Assembly: GCF_039909015.1 (NCBI RefSeq)
Contig: NZ_CP150919.1
Coordinates: 2,394,501 to 2,458,500, forward strand
Source: Pseudomonas grandcourensis
GTDB taxonomy: Bacteria; Pseudomonadota; Gammaproteobacteria; Pseudomonadales; Pseudomonadaceae
Length of the DNA stretch: 64,000 bases
Direction of reading: 5' to 3'
Under the pieces are notes generated by a model. That model made no database searches. It saw nothing but the letters and a program-made list of their open reading frames with translations, and was not told the DNA's origin. The translations under genes were made by a program, and so were the position numbers. Below, piece by piece: positions 38,933-47,737 of the stretch (positions are counted from its first letter, which is position 1; each line of letters begins with the position of its first letter).

Positions 38933-40507
38933 ATGAACACTAACGCCAAGTCCGCCACGAGCGTGCCCAGCCTCGACGAAAAATCCGTCGTCGAGGGGCA
39001 TTCGATTGACTTCATCCCCGAGAACGAGCGCACCGACAAGCTGGCCAGTCAGGGCCCGTTCTGGTTCCTCGGCAATTTCACCTTCTTCACCATGACCATC
39101 GGTTTCGTCGGCCCAAGCGTCGGCCTGACCGCGCTCTGGACCACGCTCGCCGGCACGCTGGGCATCATGTTCGGCACACTGTTCATGGCCTTTCACGGCT
39201 CCCAGGGCCCGCACCTTGGCCTGCCGCAGATGATCCAGTCCCGTGCGCAGTTCGGTTATCGCGGGGTGATCCTGGTGCTGCTGGCGACGTTGTTCGTGTT
39301 CGCCGGCTTCAACATCGTCAATCTGGTGCTGATGATGCAGGGGCTGCACACGCTGTTCGGGTTCAACCCGGCGGTGATCGCGGTGGCGGTGACCATACCG
39401 GCGGCGGTGCTGGCGATTCTCGGCCATGACTGGATGCACCGCAGCTTCAAATGGGCGTTGTACCTGTCGCTGCCGCTGTACGGCCTGGTGACCCTGGCGG
39501 TGGTGATGGGCTGGGTGCCGGATGCAGTGCTGCCGGCACTCGCGGAAGGCGAAGTGGCCCGGGAGCCGCTGGGTTTCAACTGGACCGGTTTCATTGCGCA
39601 GTTTGCGGCGGCCGCCAGCTACAACATCGCCTACGCCCCGTACGTGTCGGACTACTCGCGCTACCTGCCGAAAAACACCTCCAGCGGCAAGCTGATCGCC
39701 GTGGTGTTCCTCGGGGCTTCGTTGTCCGGTGCGTGGATGATTTCCGTGGGTGGCTGGCTGGCCGATCACCTGCACTCCACTGACGTGCTGGTGGCCCTCG
39801 GGCAAGTCGGCAACACCGTGTCGCCGCTGGTGGGCACGGCGGTGGTGGTGGTCACCATCCTGGCGTTCCTGCCGGTGATCGCGATGAACATCTACAGCGC
39901 CAAGCTGACCACGCTGACTTGCGTCGACTCGATCAAGCACATCGAACCAACCCGCAGGGCTCGCATCCTGGCCATCGGCTTCGTGATCCTGCTGCAACTG
40001 GGCGTGGCCCTGAGCATCCAGAGTTCCGGCAAAGGCCTGTCGGTGCTGGGGATCTACCTGGTGGTGATGCTGTACTTCCTGGTGCCCTGGACCTCGGTCA
40101 ACCTCACCGACTACTTCTTCGTGCGCAAGGGCCGCTACGCCATCCCACACTTCTTCATGCCCCACGGCAACATCTACGGCAGCTGGGGACTGCGCGGCAT
40201 CGCCGCCTATGCCATCGGTTTTATCTCGATGATCCCGTTCTTCTACATCTTCGACGGCGTTGAACAGCGCGAGGTGTATGTCGGCCCGCTCGCCAAGGCG
40301 CTGGGCAGCATCGACATCGCCTGGCTGGTCGGGCTGATTGTGTCGGGCCTGGCGTACTACTGGCTGAGCCGCTCGATCGACCTCAAGCGCGAAGAAGTAG
40401 TGATCCAGCAGATCGAGAAAAACTCCCCGCAATACACCACCGGCGACACGCTGACCCACAAACAGCAGCCACCGCGGGTATTCACTGAATCGACGGTCGG
40501 GAGATAA
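38933..40507 (+). CDS. NCS1 family permease (paralog of the 19076 permease)
   Basis: 524 residues, about 12 membrane segments, closely similar to the protein at 19076-20575 (shared [49 protein letters not shown]). It has a longer hydrophilic C-terminus. The gene is followed two bases later by the GMC dehydrogenase, so the two are coupled. Presumed importer of the substrate handled by the neighbouring ureohydrolase and dehydrogenases. Confidence 0.93.
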   Translation: MNTNAKSATSVPSLDEKSVVEGHSIDFIPENERTDKLASQGPFWFLGNFTFFTMTIGFVGPSVGLTALWTTLAGTLGIMFGTLFMAFHGSQGPHLGLPQMIQSRAQFGYRGVILVLLATLFVFAGFNIVNLVLMMQGLHTLFGFNPAVIAVAVTIPAAVLAILGHDWMHRSFKWALYLSLPLYGLVTLAVVMGWVPDAVLPALAEGEVAREPLGFNWTGFIAQFAAAASYNIAYAPYVSDYSRYLPKNTSSGKLIAVVFLGASLSGAWMISVGGWLADHLHSTDVLVALGQVGNTVSPLVGTAVVVVTILAFLPVIAMNIYSAKLTTLTCVDSIKHIEPTRRARILAIGFVILLQLGVALSIQSSGKGLSVLGIYLVVMLYFLVPWTSVNLTDYFFVRKGRYAIPHFFMPHGNIYGSWGLRGIAAYAIGFISMIPFFYIFDGVEQREVYVGPLAKALGSIDIAWLVGLIVSGLAYYWLSRSIDLKREEVVIQQIEKNSPQYTTGDTLTHKQQPPRVFTESTVGR

Positions 40508-40509
40508 CT

Positions 40510-42213
40510 ATGACCACGCAAAGAATGACTACGCAAAAATACGACTACATCATCATTGGCGCAGGCTCGGCAGGTTGTGTGTTGGCCAACCGCCTGAGCG
40601 AAGACCCGGCCACCTCGGTGCTGGTCCTGGAATTCGGTGGCAGTGACAAGAGTGTAGTGATCCAGATGCCGAGCGCATTCTCGATCCCGATGAACACCAA
40701 GAAGTACAACTGGCGCTACGAAACCGAGCCGGAGACCCACCTCAACGGCCGACGCATTCACTGCCCACGGGGCAAGGTGCTGGGCGGTTCGTCGTCGATC
40801 AACGGCCTGGTGTACATCCGTGGCCACGCGCTGGACTTTGACGAGTGGGAATCCCTGGGTGCCGAAGGCTGGGGCTATCGCAACTGCCTGCCGTACTTCA
40901 AGCGTGCCGAGAGCTATGAGTCGGGCGGTGACAGCTATCGCGGGCAGACCGGGCCGCTGCACACCACCAACGGCAACCACATGAAAAACCCGCTGTACGG
41001 TGCCTGGGTCGAAGCCGGCGCGGAGGCGGGCTACATCAAGACCGAAGACTGCAACGGCTACATGCAGGAAGGTTTCGGTGCCATGCACATGACCGTGAAG
41101 AACGGAGTGCGCTGCTCCACGGCCAACGCCTATCTGCGCCCGGCCATGGGGCGTCCGAACCTGACGGTGGTCACCCACGCGATGACGCGCCAGATCATTC
41201 TTGAAGGCAAGCGAGCGGTGGGTGTCATGTATGACCACGGTGGCCAGACCCACCAGGTGTATTGCAACCGCGAAGTGCTGATATCGTCCGGGCCAATCGG
41301 CTCGCCGCACCTGCTGCAACGCTCGGGCATCGGCCCGGCGGACGTCCTGCGCAAGGCCGGGATCGGCGTACGCCATGACCTGCCGGGAGTAGGGGAGAAC
41401 CTGCAGGATCACGCCGAGGTGTACATCCAGTTCGGCTGCAAGGAACCGGTGACCCTCAACAACAAGATGGACCCGCTGAGCAAGCTGATGATCGGTCTGC
41501 GCTGGCTGCTGTTCAAGGACGGTCTGGGCGCCACCAACCACTTCGAGGCTGGTGGTTTCATCCGCTCCGAGAAGGGCCTGCGCTGGCCGGACATCCAGTT
41601 CCACTTCCTGCCTGCGGCGATGCGCTACGACGGCAACAAGCCGATCAAGGGTCATGGCTTCATGGTGCTGACCGGGCCGAACAAGCCGAAAAGTCGCGGC
41701 TATGTGCGCGTACGCTCGGCCGACCCGTATGAGCATCCGGAAATCCGCTTCAATTACCTGGAGCGGGAAGAGGACCGCGAAGGTTTCCGCCGCTGCATTC
41801 GCCTGACCCGCGAGATCATCGGGCAGAAAGCCATGGACCGCTTCCGCGACGGCGAAATCGCCCCGGGCGCCCAGGTGACCAGCGATGAAGACCTCGACGC
41901 CTTCGTGCGCGACAACCTGGAAAGCACCTACCATCCGTGCGGTTCGTGCCGCATGGGCGAGGACGACATGGCGGTGGTCGATTCCGAATTGCGCGTGCGC
42001 GGCATCACCGGTCTGCGGGTGATCGACTCGTCGGTGTTCCCGACCGAGCCGAACGGCAACCTCAATGCGCCGACGATCATGCTCGCCGAGCGTGCGTCCG
42101 ATCTGGTGCGTGGTGCACAGATGTTGCCGTCAGCGGATGTGCCGGTGGGGTTGGTGGAGGGCTGGGAAAGCAGCCAGCGTACCTCCTTGCCAGGGCGCAA
42201 CGTCCGCGTCTGA
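40510..42213 (+). CDS. GMC oxidoreductase (choline dehydrogenase/BetA family)
   Basis: FAD enzyme oxidising an alcohol to an aldehyde. 567 residues with the N-terminal dinucleotide motif IIGAGSAGC (15-23), the GMC signature [18 protein letters not shown], catalytic H475 (STYHPCGSC) and N519 (GNLNAPT). BetA-like, but here without betB/betI; choline is therefore only one option. Supplies an aldehyde for the ALDH at 37087 in the proposed pathway. Ends the operon before a REP pair. Confidence 0.92.
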   Translation: MTTQRMTTQKYDYIIIGAGSAGCVLANRLSEDPATSVLVLEFGGSDKSVVIQMPSAFSIPMNTKKYNWRYETEPETHLNGRRIHCPRGKVLGGSSSINGLVYIRGHALDFDEWESLGAEGWGYRNCLPYFKRAESYESGGDSYRGQTGPLHTTNGNHMKNPLYGAWVEAGAEAGYIKTEDCNGYMQEGFGAMHMTVKNGVRCSTANAYLRPAMGRPNLTVVTHAMTRQIILEGKRAVGVMYDHGGQTHQVYCNREVLISSGPIGSPHLLQRSGIGPADVLRKAGIGVRHDLPGVGENLQDHAEVYIQFGCKEPVTLNNKMDPLSKLMIGLRWLLFKDGLGATNHFEAGGFIRSEKGLRWPDIQFHFLPAAMRYDGNKPIKGHGFMVLTGPNKPKSRGYVRVRSADPYEHPEIRFNYLEREEDREGFRRCIRLTREIIGQKAMDRFRDGEIAPGAQVTSDEDLDAFVRDNLESTYHPCGSCRMGEDDMAVVDSELRVRGITGLRVIDSSVFPTEPNGNLNAPTIMLAERASDLVRGAQMLPSADVPVGLVEGWESSQRTSLPGRNVRV

Positions 42214-42231
42214 GGGCAATCGGTAATCCAA

Positions 42232-42322
42232 TGTAGGAGCGAGCCTGCTCGCGATAGCGGTCTGTCAGTCAACTTCACTGTTGAATCTGATGGCCTCATC
42301 GCGAGCAGGCTCGCTCCTACAG
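42232..42322. repeat. REP pair
   Basis: Inverted REP units (TAGGAGCGAGCCTGCTCGCG and complement) downstream of the GMC oxidoreductase gene. Confidence 0.9.
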
Positions 42323-42412
42323 GGGACGGCGGTGCTTTCAGGAAAATAGTGCGTCGCTGTTACGTCGCCATTGCTAGTCTGTAATTCCTTGAGACCGCAA
42401 TGGAGCACCCTC

Positions 42413-42871
42413 ATGGCTATTCAGGCCCTGCGCGCCGACGCATCGCACATCGACCAGATCGCCCCCTTGTTTGACGCCTACCGGATGTTCTACAAGCAGC
42501 CGTCGAACCTTGCGCAATCGCGCGCCTTCATCGCCGAGCGACTCGCCCGGGATGAATCGGTGATATTTCTTGCCCAGGACACCGACGGTGAAAACCTCGG
42601 CTTCGTCCAGCTGTTCCCGACCTTTTCCTCGATCGATGCCCATCGCACCTGGCTGCTCGGTGATCTGTTCACCACGTCCGCCGCCCGGGGCAAAGGCGTC
42701 GGCACCGTGCTGATGAACACCGCCCGGGATTTTGCGACGCTGGCCGGTGGCAAAGGCATGACCCTGGAAACCGCCACCGACAACCTCACCGCCCAGCGCC
42801 TGTATGAATCCCTGGGCTGGGTGCGCGACCCCGGTTACTACACCTATTGCCTGGATCTGAAAAAAGACTGA
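42413..42871 (+). CDS. GNAT family N-acetyltransferase
   Basis: 152 residues. Acetyl-CoA motif seen as LFTTSAARGKGVGTVLM (about 83-100), followed by LETATDNLTAQRLYESLGW, the usual motif-B region. ATG 42413 has GGAG eight bases upstream; an upstream in-frame start at 42371 is not supported. Substrate unknown. Confidence 0.88.
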   Translation: MAIQALRADASHIDQIAPLFDAYRMFYKQPSNLAQSRAFIAERLARDESVIFLAQDTDGENLGFVQLFPTFSSIDAHRTWLLGDLFTTSAARGKGVGTVLMNTARDFATLAGGKGMTLETATDNLTAQRLYESLGWVRDPGYYTYCLDLKKD

Positions 42872-42884
42872 CTCAGCGATCCAG

Positions 42885-43190
42885 TCAGCCAAGCACCGGT
42901 CGCATGAACGAACGCTCGTAGCTGAGGATGAATTTTTTCTCTTCGGCGTACTTGAACGCTGCGATGCACTCCGGATCGTTCATCGACTGTTGCCGGTAAT
43001 GCTCGTAATCCGCCAGGCTGGGAAAGGTGAACAGCGCCAGGGCGATGTTGTTGGCGCCCTCCGACGGCAAAAAATAGCCGTGGTGCTGTCCGCCGAACTT
43101 TTCCACCAGGGGAATCCACAACTTGCCGTAGTGCTCGAACGCTTCGAGCTGGTAGGGATCGAGCACGTATTTCAGGTAGCAGGTCACCAT
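42885..43190 (-). CDS. NIPSNAP family protein
   Basis: 101-residue protein of the ferredoxin-like dimeric alpha-beta barrel type. NIPSNAP features are the opening strand YLKYVLDPYQLEAFEHYGKL, the GG..HGYF strand and the LALFTFPSLADYEHYR helix. Function unknown; some bacterial members act on small aromatic or amide compounds. Convergent with the GNAT gene (13-base gap). Confidence 0.85.
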   Translation of the reverse strand: MVTCYLKYVLDPYQLEAFEHYGKLWIPLVEKFGGQHHGYFLPSEGANNIALALFTFPSLADYEHYRQQSMNDPECIAAFKYAEEKKFILSYERSFMRPVLG

Positions 43191-43315
43191 TGTTTCGTTC
43201 CTTGATCAGGTTTTGAGGGCAGCCGCCACTGTAATCAACAGTGGGCGCCCGGCACAGCCGCTTGTTCGACATTGACCGGTAACTTTACGCCAGAGGCAGG
43301 CGCCGGCGTCGCCGC

Positions 43316-43336
43316 ACTATTGGTTCAGTCAATAGT
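43316..43336. promoter_or_regulatory. Dyad upstream of the secreted hypothetical gene
   Basis: Perfect 7-base arms ACTATTG/CAATAGT with a 7-base centre in the 230-base divergent gap 43191-43420, 85 bases before the start of the gene at 43421. Possible operator. Nothing else notable in this gap. Confidence 0.35.
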
Positions 43337-43420
43337 CACCATCAAGAATCGCAAGTTCTGTTTTTTGCGCAAAGGCGGAAAATTGCCTGCATTGAACACG
43401 CTGCTCAAGGAACCTGCGCG

Positions 43421-44083
43421 ATGAAAATCTTGACCCGACTGGCTGTGATTGCCCTGTTGCTGGGCAGCGTTGCATCCACCGCATCGGCCTTTGCCGAAGA
43501 CGCACGCACCTGCCATCTGCCGCCCATCACCGCTGGCCAGGGCAGCCTGCAATACGGACAGACGGTCGGGGTGCTGTACAGCGAAAACACCGTGGAAAAC
43601 CTGCAATACCTTGAGCAATACCACTCGGTGGCCGTCAACGGTGCGAAAAACGCACTGGACGCGCGGATTCGCCAGGCGTTCGTCAACAGCTCCGATCCGG
43701 ACCTGGCCATCGACTGGCTGATGGGTTCGCTGCACCACACTTTTCTGTCGGTGACGGTCTACGACAATCTTGAAGCCCTGGTGCAGGCCCATCCGGATGT
43801 GGTGGTGATGCTCGATACCCACAACCAGTTGCTGACCCAGCGTAACGACCGGGTCGAGGCGCGTTTCGCCGCACGTTTCTACGACGCCAACCTGCAGTAC
43901 ATCGGCAAAGCCGAAGGCTCGGTGGAAAAACAACTGCCGTCGGTGTGGGTGCATGACAAGACCGCGCCCGAGATCGCCGCGCAAATCGAACAGCAACGCG
44001 ACCTGCAACTGACCGCGCTGAAACAGTTCGATGCGTCGTTGAAGGCGCTGGTGACCGCCGGATTGACCGCAGCAACAAATTAA
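43421..44083 (+). CDS. Secreted protein of unknown function
   Basis: 220 residues with a clear Sec signal peptide (about 1-25, ending AFA). I do not recognise the mature part: it has a Tyr/Asn-rich N-terminal half with one cysteine, a hydrophobic strand VVVMLDTHNQLL and a helical, Gln-rich C-terminus. Length and character suggest a periplasmic binding or adaptor protein. AAGGAA lies 8 bases before ATG. Followed 67 bases later by a lipoprotein gene on the same strand. Confidence 0.75.
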   Translation: MKILTRLAVIALLLGSVASTASAFAEDARTCHLPPITAGQGSLQYGQTVGVLYSENTVENLQYLEQYHSVAVNGAKNALDARIRQAFVNSSDPDLAIDWLMGSLHHTFLSVTVYDNLEALVQAHPDVVVMLDTHNQLLTQRNDRVEARFAARFYDANLQYIGKAEGSVEKQLPSVWVHDKTAPEIAAQIEQQRDLQLTALKQFDASLKALVTAGLTAATN

Positions 44084-44150
44084 TCAGCCCGACGCCCATT
44101 GAGCGGCGGGCAAGCCGATCCACCGTGGATTTCTTTTCAGGACCTGATTC

Positions 44151-44489
44151 ATGCGCACTGTTTTTGCCCCGACCCTGGCCTTCGCCTCGCTGCTGCTGGC
44201 CGGTTGTGCCACGCCGAACAATCCGACCATGACCTTGCAGACCAGCAAGTCGCCCGAGGAGTACACCCATTGCGTGGTGCCGAAGTTGCAGGACGATGCG
44301 CTGGCACCCACGGTATCGCAGACCCAGCGCAGCTACCGGATTGTCGTATCGAGCAAAGTGTCGGCGGACAACGTGCTGGAAACCTATAAAGCTTCGAACG
44401 GCGGCAAGGTGTTCCTGTACGAGCGCAAATTGCTGGCCTCGGCGTTCGTACCGTCGACGTTCGAGCGTGCGGCGCAGGAATGTCTGTAA
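44151..44489 (+). CDS. Small lipoprotein
   Basis: 112 residues; signal with lipobox LLAGC (cysteine about residue 19) followed by Ala, so an outer-membrane lipoprotein is predicted. The mature part has two further cysteines, one near the start (YTHCVVPKLQ) and one three residues from the end, which could pair. No family recognised. AGGA lies eight bases before ATG. Probably in one transcript with the secreted protein before it. Confidence 0.75.
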   Translation: MRTVFAPTLAFASLLLAGCATPNNPTMTLQTSKSPEEYTHCVVPKLQDDALAPTVSQTQRSYRIVVSSKVSADNVLETYKASNGGKVFLYERKLLASAFVPSTFERAAQECL

Positions 44490-44504
44490 GCAGAATTCCA
44501 GGCA

Positions 44505-44530
44505 AAAAAAAGCTGCCGGGACTGGCAGCA
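44505..44530 (-). terminator. Intrinsic terminator of ppk2
   Basis: Read on the minus strand: stem GCTGCC/GGCAGC with a six-base loop followed by eight T. It lies about 110 bases after the ppk2 stop codon and also between ppk2 and the opposing lipoprotein gene. Confidence 0.8.
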
Positions 44531-44638
44531 GAAAGTTAAAGCACGCATTGAATGACTTGAGTATGGCGCCTGGTTCATGACGATTCGATGACAGCTTGAT
44601 GGACATTCATCCGGATGCCACAGGTCATGTGTTGAGCC

Positions 44639-45556
44639 TTAGTAAATCTCCGGCACGATGATTTCCTGCGGTACAGGCCCTCGTGAATAGTCTTTCTGGC
44701 GCTCGCGTTGCGGTAATTCGATCACCGGCAGCTCGACTTCTTCATAAGGCATCTGGCTGAGCAGGTGATGAATGCAGTTGAGGCGGGCCTTCTTCTTGTC
44801 GTCGGCCTGCACCACCCACCAGGGCGCTTCGGCGATGTGGGTGCGCTCGAGCATGATTTCCTTGGCCTTGGTGTAGGCCTCCCAGCGACGACGCGACTCC
44901 AGGTCCATGGGGCTGAGCTTCCACTGCTTGAGCGGGTCGTGAATGCGGCTGAGAAAGCGCAGGTTCTGTTCCTGGTCGGAAATCGAAAACCAGTACTTGA
45001 TCAGCTGGATGCCGGAGCGGGCGAGCATGCGCTCGAATTCCGGCACGGTGCGGAAGAATTCTTCGTACTGGTCGTCGTTGCAGAACCCCATGACCTTCTC
45101 GACCCCGGCGCGGTTGTACCAGCTGCGGTCGAACAGCACGATTTCCCCGGCGGCGGGCAAGTGCGAAACGTAGCGCTGGAAATACCACTGCGTGCGCTCG
45201 CGGTCGTTGGGCGCGGGCAGGGCAGCCACCCGGCAGACCCGAGGGTTGAGGCGCTGGGTGATGCGCTTGATCACGCCACCCTTGCCGGCGGCATCGCGAC
45301 CTTCGAACAGGATCACCACCTTGTGTCCGGTTTTCACCACCCAACTCTGCAATTTCACCAGCTCGCCTTGCAGGCGAAACAGTTCGGCGAAGTAACGGCG
45401 CCGGGCTTCTTTCTCGCTGCCATCCTCGATGTGTTCGTCGAACAGTGCGTCCAGGTTGTGCCCGTCTTCCGATAATTCCAGTTCCAGCTCCTCGTCACTG
45501 ATATCGAGCAGCTCGCGGTGGATGCGCTGGATCAAGGTGTCTTGATTGGAAAGCAT
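44639..45556 (-). CDS. ppk2: Polyphosphate kinase 2
   Basis: Transfers phosphate between polyphosphate and nucleotides. 305 residues with the P-loop EGRDAAGKGG (85-94), the lid/Walker B segment DRSWYNRAGVEKVMG (143-157) and the PPK2 signature QWYFQRYVSHLPA. Single PPK2 domain with an acidic N-terminal extension; class cannot be fixed by eye. Divergent from a Ppx-like gene with a Pho-box-like repeat between. Confidence 0.95.
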   Translation of the reverse strand: MLSNQDTLIQRIHRELLDISDEELELELSEDGHNLDALFDEHIEDGSEKEARRRYFAELFRLQGELVKLQSWVVKTGHKVVILFEGRDAAGKGGVIKRITQRLNPRVCRVAALPAPNDRERTQWYFQRYVSHLPAAGEIVLFDRSWYNRAGVEKVMGFCNDDQYEEFFRTVPEFERMLARSGIQLIKYWFSISDQEQNLRFLSRIHDPLKQWKLSPMDLESRRRWEAYTKAKEIMLERTHIAEAPWWVVQADDKKKARLNCIHHLLSQMPYEEVELPVIELPQRERQKDYSRGPVPQEIIVPEIY

Positions 45557-45629
45557 GGTGAGACACTCGCGTCATGGGTGGCACAGCCGATCCTAGTCAC
45601 AGTTTGTTACGAAGTGGTGATGCCAGGCG

Positions 45630-45647
45630 GTGTCATCTGGGTGTCAT
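45630..45647 (+). promoter_or_regulatory. Pho-box-like direct repeat
   Basis: Two GTGTCAT heptamers separated by 4 bases, against the PhoB consensus CTGTCAT-N4-CTGTCA. Oriented toward the ppx-like gene whose start is 87 bases downstream; a TAATGG at 45653 could be its -10. Placement in the ppk2/ppx divergent region makes phosphate control plausible. Confidence 0.6.
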
Positions 45648-45733
45648 CGAAGTAATGGCAAGATCCTCGCAATCCGTCATGAGTGCCCGACGGCCGTCAG
45701 TCCGCCGGCAGATGAATGTGCAAGGAACCCTCC

Positions 45734-46663
45734 ATGAAAGACGCCCCGCTGTTTGCCGCCATCGACCTGGGTTCCAATGCGTTTCGCCTGATGATTGGCC
45801 AGTCGGTGAGACGGAACCAGCAGATGGTCATCCAGGAAGTGAAAACCCTGCGTGAACCGGTGCGTCTGGCCGAAGGCCTGCAGGGCGGGGCGCTCGATGA
45901 GTTGGCGCTGGACCGTGGTTGGCAGGCGCTGGCGCGATTCGGCAAGAAACTGCGCGGTTTCGAAGCCGGGCGCGTGCGGGCGGTGGCCACCAGCGCGGTA
46001 CGCGAAGCGGACAACGCGCCGCTGTTCCTGGCCAGTGCCGAGCGTCACCTGGGTTTTCGCATCGACGTCATTTCCGGTCACGAAGAGGCGCAACTGGTCT
46101 ACGCCGGCGTGGCCCACACCTTGCCGGCGCAAACCATGCGGCTGGTGGTGGATATCGGCGGTGGCTCCACGGAGATGATCATCGGCCGTGGCGATCAATT
46201 GCTGGTCACCGAGAGCATTGCCATCGGCAGCGGCACCTTCGGTGCGCGTTACTTCCATGGCGGGCGGATTGTGGCCGAAGCGCTGCTGGAGGCCGAACGC
46301 GCGGCCACCGTGCAATTCGAACGCATTGCCCGCCGTTACCGCGCCATGGGCTGGCAGCAGGCGGTTGGTTCCTCGGGGACCGCGCGGATGCTGGCCAAGG
46401 TACTCAAGGCCAATGGCCTCAATGATGACGGCCAAAGCGGCATCACCTACGGCGGCCTGTTGCGCCTGTCGTTGCGCCTGCTGGAAGTCAAACATGTGAA
46501 ACACCTCAAGCTGGCCGGTTTGCCCACCCATCGCCTGAGCATCTTGCCGGGCGGTCTGGTGGTGATGCTGGCGGCGTTCAAGGTGTTCGGGATCACGCAC
46601 ATGATTGCGTCTGAACCGGGTCTGCGGTTCGGCGTGCTGCATGGATTGATGAGCAAACACTAA
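45734..46663 (+). CDS. Exopolyphosphatase/GppA family phosphatase, short form
   Basis: 309 residues of the actin-fold Ppx/GppA family: phosphate loops AAIDLGSNAFRLM (9-20), ATSAVREADN, SGHEEAQLVYAGV and DIGGGSTEMI. It has only the two core domains and lacks the C-terminal HD-like domains of the 500-residue Ppx proteins, so it is a distinct short Ppx. Start at ATG 45734 with AGGA eight bases upstream; GTG 45716 is possible. Faces ppk2. Confidence 0.92.
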   Translation: MKDAPLFAAIDLGSNAFRLMIGQSVRRNQQMVIQEVKTLREPVRLAEGLQGGALDELALDRGWQALARFGKKLRGFEAGRVRAVATSAVREADNAPLFLASAERHLGFRIDVISGHEEAQLVYAGVAHTLPAQTMRLVVDIGGGSTEMIIGRGDQLLVTESIAIGSGTFGARYFHGGRIVAEALLEAERAATVQFERIARRYRAMGWQQAVGSSGTARMLAKVLKANGLNDDGQSGITYGGLLRLSLRLLEVKHVKHLKLAGLPTHRLSILPGGLVVMLAAFKVFGITHMIASEPGLRFGVLHGLMSKH

Positions 46664-46686
46664 AGTCCGCCAGCCGAGGTAAACCC

Positions 46687-47145
46687 ATGACCGACCCCCG
46701 TCGCGTGCTGTTCGTCTGCGCCAGAAACGATGTCCGCTCACCCATGGCCGAGGCCCTGCTGCGCCATATCGATCCTGCCGACTTCCAGGCCTTCAGCGCC
46801 GGGCTTGAGGCCTACGAGATCGACCCGCGCACGTTCGAATCCCTCGATCACATCGGTGTCGATGCCAGCGGCTTGCGCAGCAAGTCCCTCGAAGATTTCG
46901 AAGGCCAGGCATTCGACTACGTCATCACCCTGTGCGACAAGTCCTCCGAAGAGGCCTCACGCATGCCGTTTACCGGTGAAGTGATGGTCTGGAGCTTCGA
47001 AGACCCGACCATCAGCGAAAGACACGACCCTTTCCGCCATACCCTCCAGGAAATCGGCGACCGCATCAAAATGTTCGTCACCGTGAAAACCCGCCCTGTG
47101 CCCCAGGCGCCGTCAGTCAGCGATTCCAATACCTCCCGAACCTAA
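46687..47145 (+). CDS. Low-molecular-weight phosphatase family protein
   Basis: 152 residues with the C-x5-R-S loop at the N-terminus (VCARNDVRSPMAEALL; C11, R17, S18) shared by LMW tyrosine phosphatases and thioredoxin-type arsenate reductases. The EDPT segment supplies the DP catalytic aspartate. Whether it acts on phosphotyrosine or arsenate is unclear; no ars genes adjoin. Only 23 bases after the ppx-like gene, with GAGG upstream. Confidence 0.85.
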   Translation: MTDPRRVLFVCARNDVRSPMAEALLRHIDPADFQAFSAGLEAYEIDPRTFESLDHIGVDASGLRSKSLEDFEGQAFDYVITLCDKSSEEASRMPFTGEVMVWSFEDPTISERHDPFRHTLQEIGDRIKMFVTVKTRPVPQAPSVSDSNTSRT

Positions 47146-47174
47146 TCCAAATAGTAAGCCAGTGCGCAGAACCC

Positions 47175-47265
47175 CTGTGGGAGCGAGCTTGCTCGCGATG
47201 AGGGAGTGTCAGTCGACATCAAAGGTGCCTGACAGACCGTTATCGCGAGCAGGCTCGCTCCTACA
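47175..47265. repeat. REP pair
   Basis: Inverted REP units (GGAGCGAGCTTGCTCGCGAT and complement) between the phosphatase and cytochrome genes. Confidence 0.9.
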
Positions 47266-47347
47266 TTGGGCGGTGCCCACCTGACCGTTTTGGATATCCT
47301 CAGCCGTCATGTTCCAATAGCGAGCATTCGCAGACTGGAAACGCAAC

Positions 47348-47737
47348 ATGAAGAAAATCGCCGCCCTGACCCTCGCCCTGGCGCTCACCGCTGGCCTGTT
47401 CAGCACTCCCACCCTGGCTGCGGGCGATGTCCAGGCCGGGGAGAAAGTGTTCAAGCGCCTCTGCAGCGGCTGCCATCAGATCGGCGAATCGGCTCGCGCT
47501 TTCTTCGGCCCGCAGCTCAATGGCGTGATCGGCCGCCACTCCGCGATCACCACAGACTATGTGTATTCCGACGCGATGAAATCCGCCAACCTGGTCTGGG
47601 ACCGCGAAACCCTGATCGCCTACCTCGAAGCGCCGAAGAAAGTCGTGCCCGGCACCCGCATGATTTTCTGGGGCCTCAGTGACCCGGAAAAAATCGAAGA
47701 CCTGCTGGCTTACCTGCAAACCTTCCCGGCGCAATGA
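47348..47737 (+). CDS. Periplasmic c-type cytochrome, class I
   Basis: 129 residues with signal peptide (about 1-24, ending LAA), a heme-binding CSGCH (C39, C42, H43) and the distal ligand M105 in PGTRMIFWG. The DVQAGEKVFKR opening and YVYSDAMK segment resemble mitochondrial-type cytochrome c/c2. Likely electron carrier for an oxidase or dehydrogenase. Its stop abuts that of the LysR gene on the other strand. Confidence 0.92.
   Translation: MKKIAALTLALALTAGLFSTPTLAAGDVQAGEKVFKRLCSGCHQIGESARAFFGPQLNGVIGRHSAITTDYVYSDAMKSANLVWDRETLIAYLEAPKKVVPGTRMIFWGLSDPEKIEDLLAYLQTFPAQ

Noticed and set aside
40510..42213. Choline-to-betaine operon (betA/betB)
   Set aside because: The dehydrogenase is BetA-like, but betI and a typical betB-betA adjacency are missing and the operon contains a ureohydrolase and NCS1 permease, so choline is not assumed.
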